A stretch of 64,000 bases of DNA. Source: Chloranthus sessilifolius (Eukaryota > Streptophyta > Magnoliopsida > Chloranthales > Chloranthaceae). Made by a program: the position numbers and the translations under genes. Location of the stretch: positions 71,637,901 through 71,701,900 of the forward strand of contig CM037591.1 of assembly GCA_021018995.1 (NCBI GenBank). The letters run 5' to 3'. The notes under the pieces were generated by a model. It searched no databases. It had not been told where the DNA came from and worked only from the letters and a program-made list of their open reading frames with translations. Every line of letters begins with the position of its first letter. The stretch's first letter is position 1. Of this stretch, positions 22,519-33,092 are shown in pieces.

Positions 22519-23059
22519 AAACTCTGTTTTAGCTTGATCTCACTTGTGTGCTTAGGACTTGACTTATGTGCTTGTGAGTCAAATGTGTGTTAATGTACCA
22601 AATACTAGTGATTAAAGCATGTATTAGGACCTTGCGATTTAGGAGAAATGACTCAAGGAAATGCCTTGATTGAGCGCGTTAGAATCCTGACATGTGTGCT
22701 AAGGTAGGGAAGAACATCTCGCCAAATCTCAGCTTTTCTTGAAATTCGTGTTATTGATGCAAGTTGTATACATTGATATTTTTTAGAATTGCTAAATAAG
22801 AATGTTGTCATGTTTGTATAGTATAAATTTGGATTGAAGAACATGTTTTGCATGTTTTTGTACTAGCATCTCGATATGCCATTGCATATGTCCTTGACAC
22901 ATATCCAGAATTGTATATCTGATTTATGTCATTACCATCAATTTGTATACTTGTCTTCGATACGTCATCATGCTCGATCTGATAAGTTTTGTTCCCGTCC
23001 GCTTGATCTCATATATGCTATGTGATTTATGCCATTGTTGCTTCTCTATGATTGTAAGA

Positions 23060-23325
23060 TCCGGTTCAAGTGACCCTGTTAACTTGCTCAGGGGCTTGGC
23101 AATTGCTCAAGTGACCCTGTTAACTTGCTCTGGCGCTTGGAAATCCAACTCAAGTGACCCTGTTAACTTGCTCAAGGGCTTGGCAATCTGTCTTGAGCCA
23201 AGTGACCCTGTTAACATAGCCCAGGGGCTTGGCTTCTTGAATTGAGTGACCTTGTGAATGCATCTTAGGGGCTCGATGTCTTGGTTCAAGTGACCCTGTT
23301 AACGCAGCTGAGAAGCTTGACAACT
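23060..23325. repeat. tandem array of 50-60-base units in LTR G
   Basis: Five units built on CAAGTGACCCTGTTAACTTG and GGGGCTTGGCAA strings. Confidence 0.85.
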
Positions 23326-24116
23326 TGGTACTCGACATTGTTTATGATATCTTGTTACACGTTCTAGTGATGTACTCTCTTGTCTTGTTCCCATGCTTCT
23401 GATGCACTTGCTTGGTTCTATATGCACTATTTATAAACCTGATTACTTGCATTCATGAAAGAATAAGCTGACTTTTAGCTAAAGAATTTCTTGCTTTAAC
23501 GTTGATTTTATTTATGCATCAAGATTTATGAATGAGAATGATAAATGGTGATTTAGCTTGGTGATTCCCTATTGAGCTTGGATGAAGCTCACTCCTCGAC
23601 TATATGTAACAGTTGCAAGAGCTGGTTTTGAGCGGGATTTGGAGCGAGAGGAAGAGCCAGACTACAATCCCGCGGAAGAGGAGGACTTGCCTGAGGAGCA
23701 TTTCCCTTAGTTTGGCTTGCCTTTATTTTGGGATTTTTTGAGATACGGTACAGTATACGTGGAATAAATGTAATGCTATATTTTTTATCCACTGTTTAGA
23801 TGAAGGTCGGCCTTCATCGGTGGATGCATAGTTCTTTTTTGGGTATATGTACATGGTAGTTAGTTTTATGAGTTCATATTGCCATTTTGCTCTTGCTATA
23901 GCTCTGTTTTGCTTCCGTTTTGTGCACTTGACTTCCGCCTTTATAAGCTTACCCTTTTGCACTGGCCCGATTTCTTCCTATTGCTTATTAAGAGGAAAGA
24001 TCGAGCAATAAGGAAGTGATGCTTGCACTGCGATACCATAGCATCACTGTATTTCAGATCTTGCGTGTGTGATCCGACGGTGTGGTTTTTGGTAAGAAAA
24101 CCCGGGCTGTCACAGG

Positions 24117-24132
24117 TGGTATCAAAGCGCCC
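24117..24132 (+). other. iMet primer binding site of G
   Basis: TGGTATCAAAGCGCCC lies two bases after the LTR edge. This is the usual primer site of Tekay elements. Confidence 0.8.
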
Positions 24133-24272
24133 AATCTTTAAGTCTTATGGGCATACAGAGCTATGACGTAGGTTAGAAAAAAAGGAATTAGGTTCAACTA
24201 ATAAGTTTTGAACTAGGACTTTAGTCTAAGGACTGACCTGACTTAGCGTTTGCTGGGTCATGACAGGTCAGC

Positions 24273-24640
24273 ATGCCTCCTAGAAGGGGAAGATCGAGAA
24301 TAGTGAACACTGGGGTGGACCAACAATAAGAGATTTATCACGAAACCAAATGACACTCCACTTGGCAACAATATCAATGCCTCCGGAGTGGACAACAATT
24401 TGGGAAATGCTTTTGAAGCCGAAAGGAATGCTGGAAATAACTAGTAGTTATTGGAGAATGTCGCAAATGTCGTGACCATACTCGCAGAGAGACGCCACCC
24501 ATCCGGGTTTTACGAGTTTAGGAGATTGAGATCTCCAAGCTTCTATGGTCAGACTGAATCGTTTGAGGCAGAACAGTGGTTGAATCAAGTAGAGAAGTTC
24601 CTTTATAGGATTAGGTCACAACATGAAAACAAAGAATAAG
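24273..24640 (+). pseudogene. gag start of element G
   Basis: It starts ATG with MPPRRGRSR, and a later piece reads LRSPSFYGQTESFEAEQWLN. This is the Tekay gag N-terminal pattern (F.G...P.EAE.WL). It is broken, and the rest of the element is missing to the right. Confidence 0.7.
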
Positions 24641-24900
24641 CAACACTACTTGCCTAAAGAAAACCACCATCTCTAGCCATTGCGGACAAATCTACCGATA
24701 CAACTGACCAAAACAGTAGTTTCTAAAATGCAATGGCCCGATTTTGTATAAGTAAGCATATTCGAACCTGTGACCTTAAGTTATAAAGTAAATAGGGCAT
24801 CTGTTTCTAAAATGCAACGGCTCAGTTTTGTATAACTAAGGCCATTCGAACCTGGGACCTTTAAGTTAAAAAATAAATTGGGCGCCCAAATACCCTTCTA
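24641..24900. repeat. 83-base direct duplication, possible CACTA edge
   Basis: The block TTTCTAAAATGCAAYGGC...GTATAA.TAAG...ATTCGAACCTG is present twice (about 24719-24799 and 24804-24883). The stretch opens at 24644 with CACTACTTG...AGAAAA, reminiscent of a CACTA terminus. The GGTTCGAAT on minus is the B-box string of Pol III promoters but no tRNA fold is seen. Confidence 0.4.
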
Positions 24901-26532
24901 AGTGAAATTGAGCGCGGGAATGTCTCTCCAAATACCCATTTCTCTTCATTGTCCTTGGTAATCATCTTCATTCGATGTGATCCTAAGCTGAAGCTTGATT
25001 CGATTCAATCCTCCTCGTTTCCATTACCCGAAGCTTGATTCAATTGATCAGATAGGGTTTTTATTTTATTTTATTTTTTCTCCGAGGGATCACCGTTGCA
25101 GTAAGATCTTATACCTTTTTTTGTTTTAATCTCTGTTTCTCGTTTCATTTGATTGGTTTTATGATCTGCATTGTTGCAAAAATCATTGTTTTTCTACTAG
25201 GATTCACGTTTTTGTTGTTTTCTATTTAATTTGAACGATTTTTTGTGAAAATTTCTGTACTTTGGGGATTTGATTGATTATTAATCGGATTCGGAATAGA
25301 AAATTTCGTTTGAAGACTTAGATATTTTCTTTATTTAGAGATATCCTAGTTTGGGATTCTGTTTTGTCGATTTTTTGGGTTTAATGATTGGTATTACTCG
25401 TAAACATGCTTTGTTAAGATAAGACTGAATTAATTTTTTAGTTTTATATGGTATATTTTGATTATCACCATCAAAGATGATTTATGATCTCTTTTCATCA
25501 GTGGATGTATGATTAGGACCGTCAAATTGACTTATCGTCTTTTTGGATGGTCCATAAATTTTGTTTTTTGAATTTCTTCTTCTCTTTGTAATGGTCAATA
25601 AAAATATTAACCAATGGCCAAGAAAAAAGTTTCTTATAGTTGAATTAGTGTTTCCATCGCAACCTATTAGTGACCAATTGATTGGACGATCCTGATTTAT
25701 TTTTAGTCAGTTTCTTCTTATCCTCCTGATTTTGTTGGCTCTGATATTTTAAAAGAATGCATTAGAACCATTATTTGCACCCGTAAAACTGTAATCTCAC
25801 CCTATCAGCTAAACTTTAAAATTTCCATGTCAAAGACATCCCAAAAAGTGATCCTTGTATATGATTGAGATGACGTGTCTTTGGTCACTTTTGTAAGATA
25901 TGGCATGTGTTATAGAAGAAACTGACTGTTTGACTTTGATGGTATGCCTATGACGGGGAAGATTCATGGTGTAGAAGATTTGATAGAAACAATCTCGATC
26001 GTCGGATTCAAAGAAATTAATGATGAGATTACCTTTTTGGTTTGGATGAGATTATAGTTTTATCGTAGAGATCCGACAGTAGTTTTCAAGAGACTGAGGA
26101 CTATATTGTGTGACCGGTTATTGGGACCATGGTTCAAAATTTTGGCTGAAATCTTAATGTTTTAGCTTTGGTGTAGGTCCCCACGAAAATCGAAATGATA
26201 ACTCAAATTTTCGGTGGTTTTGTACTATATTGAAGATTTAGGCTGAAATTCAAAATTTCGCCTGAAATTTCAGTTCAAAATTTATGTTTCTGTCCCCACT
26301 GAAACCGATGCGAAAGCCAAATTTTTTATTCTTGATTGAGAGTTCAATTAAAAGTGTCGCTTTTATCAGGAGTGGTAAAATGTCCATTATAATATGGCAG
26401 AGAATATTACTAGACAACAAGAAGAAAGTGTACAGACACTAGACATTGCTTTCATGATTACTATATAGTAAGATAAAAGTAGTGGAGTGATAATATATTG
26501 GGAGCCATTGCTTGCACTGAAAAATGTGGCCT
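24900..26532 (+). other. possible host 5' UTR and intron
   Basis: TTTCTCTTCATTG...CTCCTCG...AGGGTTTTTATTTT followed by TTGCAGTAAGATCTTATACC and a T-rich stretch has the look of a plant 5' leader, splice donor and first intron. No coding exon is seen. A dispersed repeat copy (25840-26050) and a CAAAATTT-rich hAT-like scrap (26110-26330) lie inside. Element A begins at its right edge. This is speculative. Confidence 0.25.
25840..26050 (+). repeat. dispersed non-coding repeat copy
   Basis: CATCCCAAAAAGTGATCCTT, ATGGTATGCC, GTGTAGAAGATTTG and AATCTCGATCGTCGGATTCA occur in the order seen at 11640-12060. Confidence 0.55.
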
Positions 26533-28017
26533 GACTTGTCGATTATGGTATATTATATTTATATTAATTTCAAGTCTTAACCTATTGAAAGCACATAATG
26601 GAAATCATAGTACTAGCATAGGAACGTTCCCACGAGGAAGTTTGTTGATCTAGTTATTTCTTTATTTCTATCTTCTATTTAAATCTTTATTTTAAAAACT
26701 TCTATTTATCATTAAGATCTAATCTACTGAGAAATATAAATAAAAGAATGATTTTTAATCTAAAGTACATAAAATAAATCCTAATCCTCTTTCAGATTAA
26801 GGTCGTTAATCTTAATCTTCAACTTTCGAATATTTATAAAATTAAACAGTACTGCTACACCATATTTCTAGTCTACTAGCATTGGTTGTCAATCAAGTCT
26901 AAGATCCTATCAATACATATTTAATCTAATCAACAACTTCCTAAAATTTGGGTATCAATTAAACCGTAAAAAATTGAATATGGAAAAGTAAAAATCGTTA
27001 CACTAATCTACAAATTCTAACTTGAGTCGTCAATTCAAATCAAAATTTGGAGATGTTTACAAAGCAAATAAAATCTAAACTAAAAAGCAAAGTAAAATTT
27101 ATCCTTCACCCCTCAGTTGCAGTCATCAATTGCTCCGAGAAACTACAAATATCTACACTAATCTTCAGCACTCAATTGCAGTCGTCAATTACTCTTGAGA
27201 AGTCTCTGATATCTAATTTATTCTAACTATGTTACACTACTTTGATCAGAAGAAAATCTAACCTCAGGCGTCAATTGATATTGAAATTCTTCGATGCATT
27301 ATTCCTATACCGGACTCTCTTATTTATAAATCATAAGGAGTCAGTTTACAAAGATCTAATTTTAATAAAAGAAACTACTAAAATAAAAGTATCCTAATAT
27401 AACTATAATTCCTAATTTTATTCTTTTCCTTGTTTTCTTTAGTTGATGCGCTTCTAGAGTGTTCTTTAATTTTCAGTAGCAGAGTCCTTCGGAGTACATC
27501 TTCATCAATCTTCTCAGATCTGTGGTTCACCAAACTTCTAATTTTAGAGATCTTCTTATTCACTACATGGCGGCGATAACTCTAACTCGCGTGATTGGCA
27601 GTAGCCGATAGCATCGGAAAAGCTTTTATAATCGTAAATCATGATTTTCTACTTCTTCCAAAGCTTTCATACTCGGACGTTTCTTTATAATGATTCTTCG
27701 CTTCCTTTGTATCGATTTAGCTTCTTGAACATGTATTCCTTTAAAGAATTGTTTATTACGATTTCTCAATTTGTCTTTTAGTATCGCGCTCAATCGTCTT
27801 TTGCGATTTTCTGTTTCTGAACATTTAGCGAATCGTCTTTAACGCTCAAACGTCCTTTTACTATTTTTTTTTTAGTTCATTTTGACAAAGATTAACACTT
27901 AGGCTCTCTTTTACTATTTAGCTTTAATATTTGTACATCAGTAACTCATTAGTAGGAAACTAAAGCCTAGCATCACTAAGTTAAGGGTGATAAAGTTGTA
28001 AATTATGTGATTGATCA
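26533..28017 (-). repeat. 3' LTR of A
   Basis: TATA box TATAAATA on minus at 27321-27328. Upstream of it (27610-27850) lie AAATCGTAAATCATGATTT-like and TACGATTT/CAATCGTCTTTT motifs. Confidence 0.85.
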
Positions 28018-29870
28018 CACCCCAAAACTTCAGTTTAGCCAGTCCCTAGCAAACAAGAAAACATAAAATATTTAAAATTATGAATTTAAATGCCACTTTT
28101 GTAGGGATCACGGTTGCATTTAGCTGATGTAACAAGCCTTTAAACCCCTAGGTGATCCCTAGTGGAGGAGTTGTAGTCTCCTAAAGGTTTTCAGTGAAGT
28201 TACCTACAAACTTTCAAATATTTTTGGGTTTTTTCAAAATATTTTTCAAAACTAAAATTCAAAATACAACTAATTTTTATATACTAGCTACTCAGTTATT
28301 TATTATATGTTCATTATTTTTCAAAAATATTCAAATCTTTTTATCCTTAGCTTCCCATCATCATAATTATCCTCTATCAGAACTCAATAAGTTCAATTCG
28401 GTATAGCATGGAGTATATGCATATCAGTGAAAAGTTTATTCATCATAGATTTTTCTAAATTACAGTGTTTACAAAATATTTTTATCCAAACTCTCACTTA
28501 TTAGCATACTCTAGAAAATAATCAAACTTTTGGGTTCTCACAATATTATAGATATACATGCAAAAATCTGATAATTACTAAGACTAAATCTCATAGAGAG
28601 GATAATCAATTTTGTTTATATAACTTCTCTATTTATTCATTGTATCTACTTCATATATCTCTACTAGACTCATATTCTTGTAAATCATAAATCTCAAAGG
28701 TCGTTCCTTCAGCTTGTAATGGAGCTTTGGGTTTTCAAAAGGTTTCAAAGAAAAAGGTAAAGAGGATTCAAAATTATTTATGAGAATTTAGCTCTTCCTT
28801 TTCTTCTTCTTCTATATTTTATAGCTACAGTAAATATCATTATTTTGGATAACTTCTTCCCATTTCTTTTCTCGTATAAATCCCATTTTTTTTTCCGTTT
28901 CAAAGCTTTCTGCTTCTCTTTTTTCATGAAATCATCTTTTTACGATTTCTTCTATTTCTTTTCTTTTCCTATATTTTCATACGATTGTATTTTGTTTTCA
29001 GTTGTAACCTTTTCAGCAGATCCTTTATCTGTTAATCATATACTCTTTTCACTCCCTCTTCTTCCCTTCTTTTACATTCTAAACTCTCAGAAATTGTAAG
29101 GGTTAAGGATTGAAAGTTTTGGGCAGTACATATAGTTAAAGGTTTATAAAATTTTGGTACAAAGAAATTCAATTTTTAAGCTTCTAAAATGAGTTTAAAG
29201 GGTAAAATATTATAAGATTTTTAGCTTTTTTGGCTCTGATTTAACAAAAGATGGCCTTTCGTCATTTTCACAATTTACTAATATAAATGTCTTATTGCTT
29301 TGATATACTTAATAGACAGTTCTAAACAATCAAAGCATCATATTTATAGAATATCTTGATCCTAAGTTCAGCATTATGAGATTTCAAATAGTGAAGAGGT
29401 TAATGAAAAATTTAGTGTGAATAAAAATAGTCTCTCTTTCTTAAAATAAAAGAAAAAATAGGCTCTATAGCTCACTGATTATATAATTTTGAAACTATAA
29501 TCTCAAATATTTGCAGTTCAGATCAATCGTATAGTTTCAAACATTCATCTGATAATGTATTCTAGAGATGCTTTACTTTCAATTGTAATTACTTTTATTT
29601 TAATTTTTGAACTCCCACTATGATGGATTACTAAGAATTTCGAATTTTCATTTTTCTATCATAATTTACATATAATGACTAACTTTCTTACTAAAATTTT
29701 TTAAAAATTTATGAAAAAGTATTTGTTTCAAAATTTATGAAAAAAAAAAAAAAGTTTATATAAAAACTATTATACTAATACTAATACATCTGATGTATCC
29801 CCACAAACTTAAATAGGACAATGTCCTCATTGTGTAAAATAGGGGAAATAAAGAAAAAAATATTACTTTA
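28018..29870 (-). other. conserved 3' region of A
   Basis: It begins next to a TTTTGGGGTG polypurine-like tract on minus and ends near GGACAATGTCCTCATTGT (about 29817-29834). The same landmarks bound the 3' regions of B and C. Two small hairpins lie at 28148-28162 and 28166-28182. There is no reading frame of note; T-rich frames at 28194-28406 and 28845-29099 are low complexity. Confidence 0.65.
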
Positions 29871-31129
29871 TTTTACTGCTAAGTTAGTAACCAGATTTAT
29901 AAACTGTAACAAAAATAAAAAATCTTTCCCCTAAACTTGGGAGAAAAATACTTCCGATTTATAGAACTAGAAAGTTAGATGTTAGTAACTTTGTTAGTAA
30001 AAATGAGTCAAAAAGAAAACTTTATATATGAGCTAAATAGGTACAACTAAAAAAATATTATAAAATTATCACAATCTTCCTACCTGTGAAGCTTGTGATT
30101 TATCTAGAAATTTACTCACTAGGTGATACAAGATATGAGACAATTGATTTTGAAAGTACATGTGGTGGAGTTGGTATAACAACCAGGTTATTAATGCAGT
30201 CCTTGTCGGAGTCAGATATTTCTGCTGTGCCACCATCAAAATCGTTTTCTTGTTCAGGCTCCACTTCTTCCTCTGGTGGTACTTCTACGGGGTGTTCCTC
30301 TATTTCTCCTTTTTCTATTGTTGTTGGCTCATATTCTACTTTTAAAGCTTCCAGTTCTATTACCAATGTAGCCTGTTTGTTCTGAAGTTGGGATATCACA
30401 ACAAACTTTTATTTACCTTCGGCTCTTAGATCTTTCGATACAGCCCTTTCTCTGGCTATATCCACCCAATATCGGTTTGTGAGAGTTTCAATATGTTACT
30501 TTTGTTCTTGATAGGTGAATATTAGGGATTCCTTATCTGTGACAGCTCGGATTTTTCCAACCTGAATTTTGAGACATATTTTTTTTTCTTCAAACACTAA
30601 TGGGAAAACTCGGACCGTCAGGTCGTAGATCACAATCCGATACAAAATGCATGGTACATCCATATACATTAGAAATTAAAGCAGATAATACATATGACAT
30701 AGATAAATCTTTAATTCTAATATCCAATATTACAATAACTAACAACGACCACCGGTGATGTACCAACATCACCAAACAGTGGTGCACAACGAGTATATAA
30801 TAACACATTATACCAAGCCACACTCACCAAACTCCACAAGGCACTCAATCTACGACCCCAAACATCATAGCACTCCTCAATTCCTCAATCTACAAATCCG
30901 GTGTCCAAATAGAAGCTATACTTGTGACATATAGTCGAGGGGTGAGCTATATCCTAGCTCAGTAGAGGAAACTCAATACAAATTCATATCTTATCATAAT
31001 GAAGCATAGATTCAATGTCAAAATCAAACATTTTCATATTTAAAATTGAAACTAATTTCAAAGCACTTTTCTTATCAAACAAAACTGATTTTTAAATACC
31101 TTTTTCTTGTTGTACCAAGCTGATTTCCA

Positions 31130-31330
31130 AAACATTACCTCATTACACAAAACAGATTTCAAAGACATTTCTTTAATACACCAAAACTGATTTCAAAACT
31201 GATTTCCTTATCACACAAAACTGGTTTCCAAAACTGATTTCCTTATCGTCCAAAACTGATTTCAAAATATTTGCTTATCATATAAAAATTGATTTCAAAA
31301 CATTTTCGTATAACATAAAAACTGATTCAA
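31130..31330. repeat. AAACTGATTTC tandem array in LTR H
   Basis: About six units of roughly 30-36 bases built on CAAAACTGATTTCCTTATC. From 31330 to 31470 a second short array built on CGCCCATAGCGGCCCACAT follows. Confidence 0.8.
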
Positions 31331-31510
31331 ATCCGCCCCAGCGGCCCACATGGTACTTATACTCCGCCCATAGCAGTCGACGAGAAGCATAATCCACCCA
31401 CAGCGGTCCACATACATAAAATCCGCCCATAGCGGCCCACATACACAAAATCTGTCCATAGCGTTCCACTTTAATCTCATGACTTCTCATTTGATTTACA
31501 AAGTAAAACC

Positions 31511-31925
31511 CGAAGAGTACATAAAATATCGCGAAAGTGGTCTAAGGGTGTACCGAGTCACAACAAGGTTCAAAGGAGTACGTAAAATCCTGTAAAAGCG
31601 GTCCAAAGGCGTACATGATTACATCGTAGTCCAAGGATATACGTAAATCTCATAAAAATGGTCCAAAGGCGTACATGAATCCCAACATTATCCAAAGGAG
31701 TATGTAAAATCCTGCGAAAACGATTCAAAGGCGTACATGACTCACAACAGTATCCAAGGGAGTACGTAAAATCTCATAAAAGTGATCCAAAGGCGTACAT
31801 GACTTACAACAGTGTCCAAAGGAGTACGTAAAATCTCGTAAAAATGGTCCAAATGCGTACATGACTTACAACAGTGTGCAAAGGAGTACGTAAAATCTCG
31901 CGAAAGCGGTCTAAAGGCGTACCAG
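31511..31925. repeat. 60-base tandem array in LTR H
   Basis: About seven units with GAGTACGTAAAATCTCGTAA and GGTCCAAAGGCGTACATGA. Confidence 0.9.
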
Positions 31926-32429
31926 CATACACATCTACTAAACTCTAATGTCCTGAGTTCTCATTCACGTTCAACCCTTCAAAACACGATTTAAAACTCA
32001 CAGTTCAAAGAACACATAGTAAAATTTTAAAATTCGACTTCATGGTTCGAAAGTTACCTTTTCGACTCAAAGACTTAAATTTTTATTTTTACAAAGAGTT
32101 CAAAATTCTCGTTCAAATCACTATCAAACTTACATCTAAATACATCAAAGAACTATGAATCAAGTTAAACATGCAAGTTTATGTTGAAGTTTCCCTACCT
32201 TAACCTCGAAGTAAGCAAGGTCCTATCGATGGCCTTCCGCCCTTAATCTACATTACAAATATAAAATGATATATCAAAGATCAATTATAATCACTAACAA
32301 CTTAGACCTATTTCAGTGTTTTCTCAAAACCGAGTCAGAACGGGCAATTTCATGCCAATATAGAATTTGTTGCAACCTTCTCCCTAAATTTTAACCTTTA
32401 AAACTTTAGATTTATGTGTTGGTCAAAAC

Positions 32430-32510
32430 ACAAAAGTTGTATATCTTTTTGTTATCATTCTAACACCTCAAGAATCGCATCAATCAGAGTTCGGAGAAAA
32501 AAGTTATGGA
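32430..32510 (+). promoter_or_regulatory. shared LTR module, first copy in H
   Basis: AAAGTTGTATATC, AAGAATCGCATCAATCAGAG and AAAAAAGTTATGG occur in order. A second copy at 32830-32904 has GTTGTAGGTC, ATCACGTCAATCAGAGTTTG and AAACGTTATGGCC. Both are antisense to the LTR, and each is followed by ATCGATTAATCGAT motifs. Confidence 0.7.
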
Positions 32511-32544
32511 TAAAATATCAAAGCAGTACTGGCGAGCACAGTCA

Positions 32545-33092
32545 AGATCGATTAATCGATCCCTATATCGATTAATCAAAATTTTAAAATCGATCAATCG
32601 ATTTTAAAATTGATTAATCGATTTTCCCAAACTCCACCTTTTTCAGCCATTGGAAGTAACCATTCAATTAATCGATTCCAAATCAATCAATCAAAATTCA
32701 AAAATCGATCAATCGAATTAAAATTCGACTAATCGGTTTCATTTCTCGAAAAATTGGCATTTAATCTAGATTATTAATAAATTTTGACCTTTAAAATGGT
32801 TGATTCACAAGTTGGTCAATTTGTGAAAGTTGTAGGTCTTGTTGTCCTCATTCCAACATAATATGAATCACGTCAATCAGAGTTTGGCACAAAACGTTAT
32901 GGCCAAAATACTCCAGTAGTGTCAGCAAGCCCAGGCAAAATCAATTAATCGATTTTCAAAATTGATCAATCGATTTTGAAAATCGATCAATCAAAATTTT
33001 CTTCGACTAATCAGTTTCGTGAAGTTCCTCTCGAATTTCCCTTCTTTCAAAAATCAATTAATCGGTTTTTAAAATCGATCAATCGATTTTAA
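32545..33092. repeat. ATCGATTAATCGAT motif array in LTR H
   Basis: Two clusters (about 32545-32720 and 32938-33092) hold many AATCGATCAATCGATT and ATCGATTAATCGAT units, self-complementary around ATCGAT or TTAA. Confidence 0.9.

Larger units (their letters stand above)
20770..24114 (+). mobile_element. Tekay-type LTR G
   Basis: The edges TGTGACA and TGTCACA are inverted copies. The length is 3345 bases, and an iMet-type primer site follows. Frames inside (21208-21498, 21672-22001, 22943-23245) are products of tandem repeats, not genes. Confidence 0.8.

Noticed and set aside
24766-24870. Possible tRNA gene or tRNA-derived SINE because of GGTTCGAAT on minus
   Set aside because: No A box at the right distance and no cloverleaf could be drawn.
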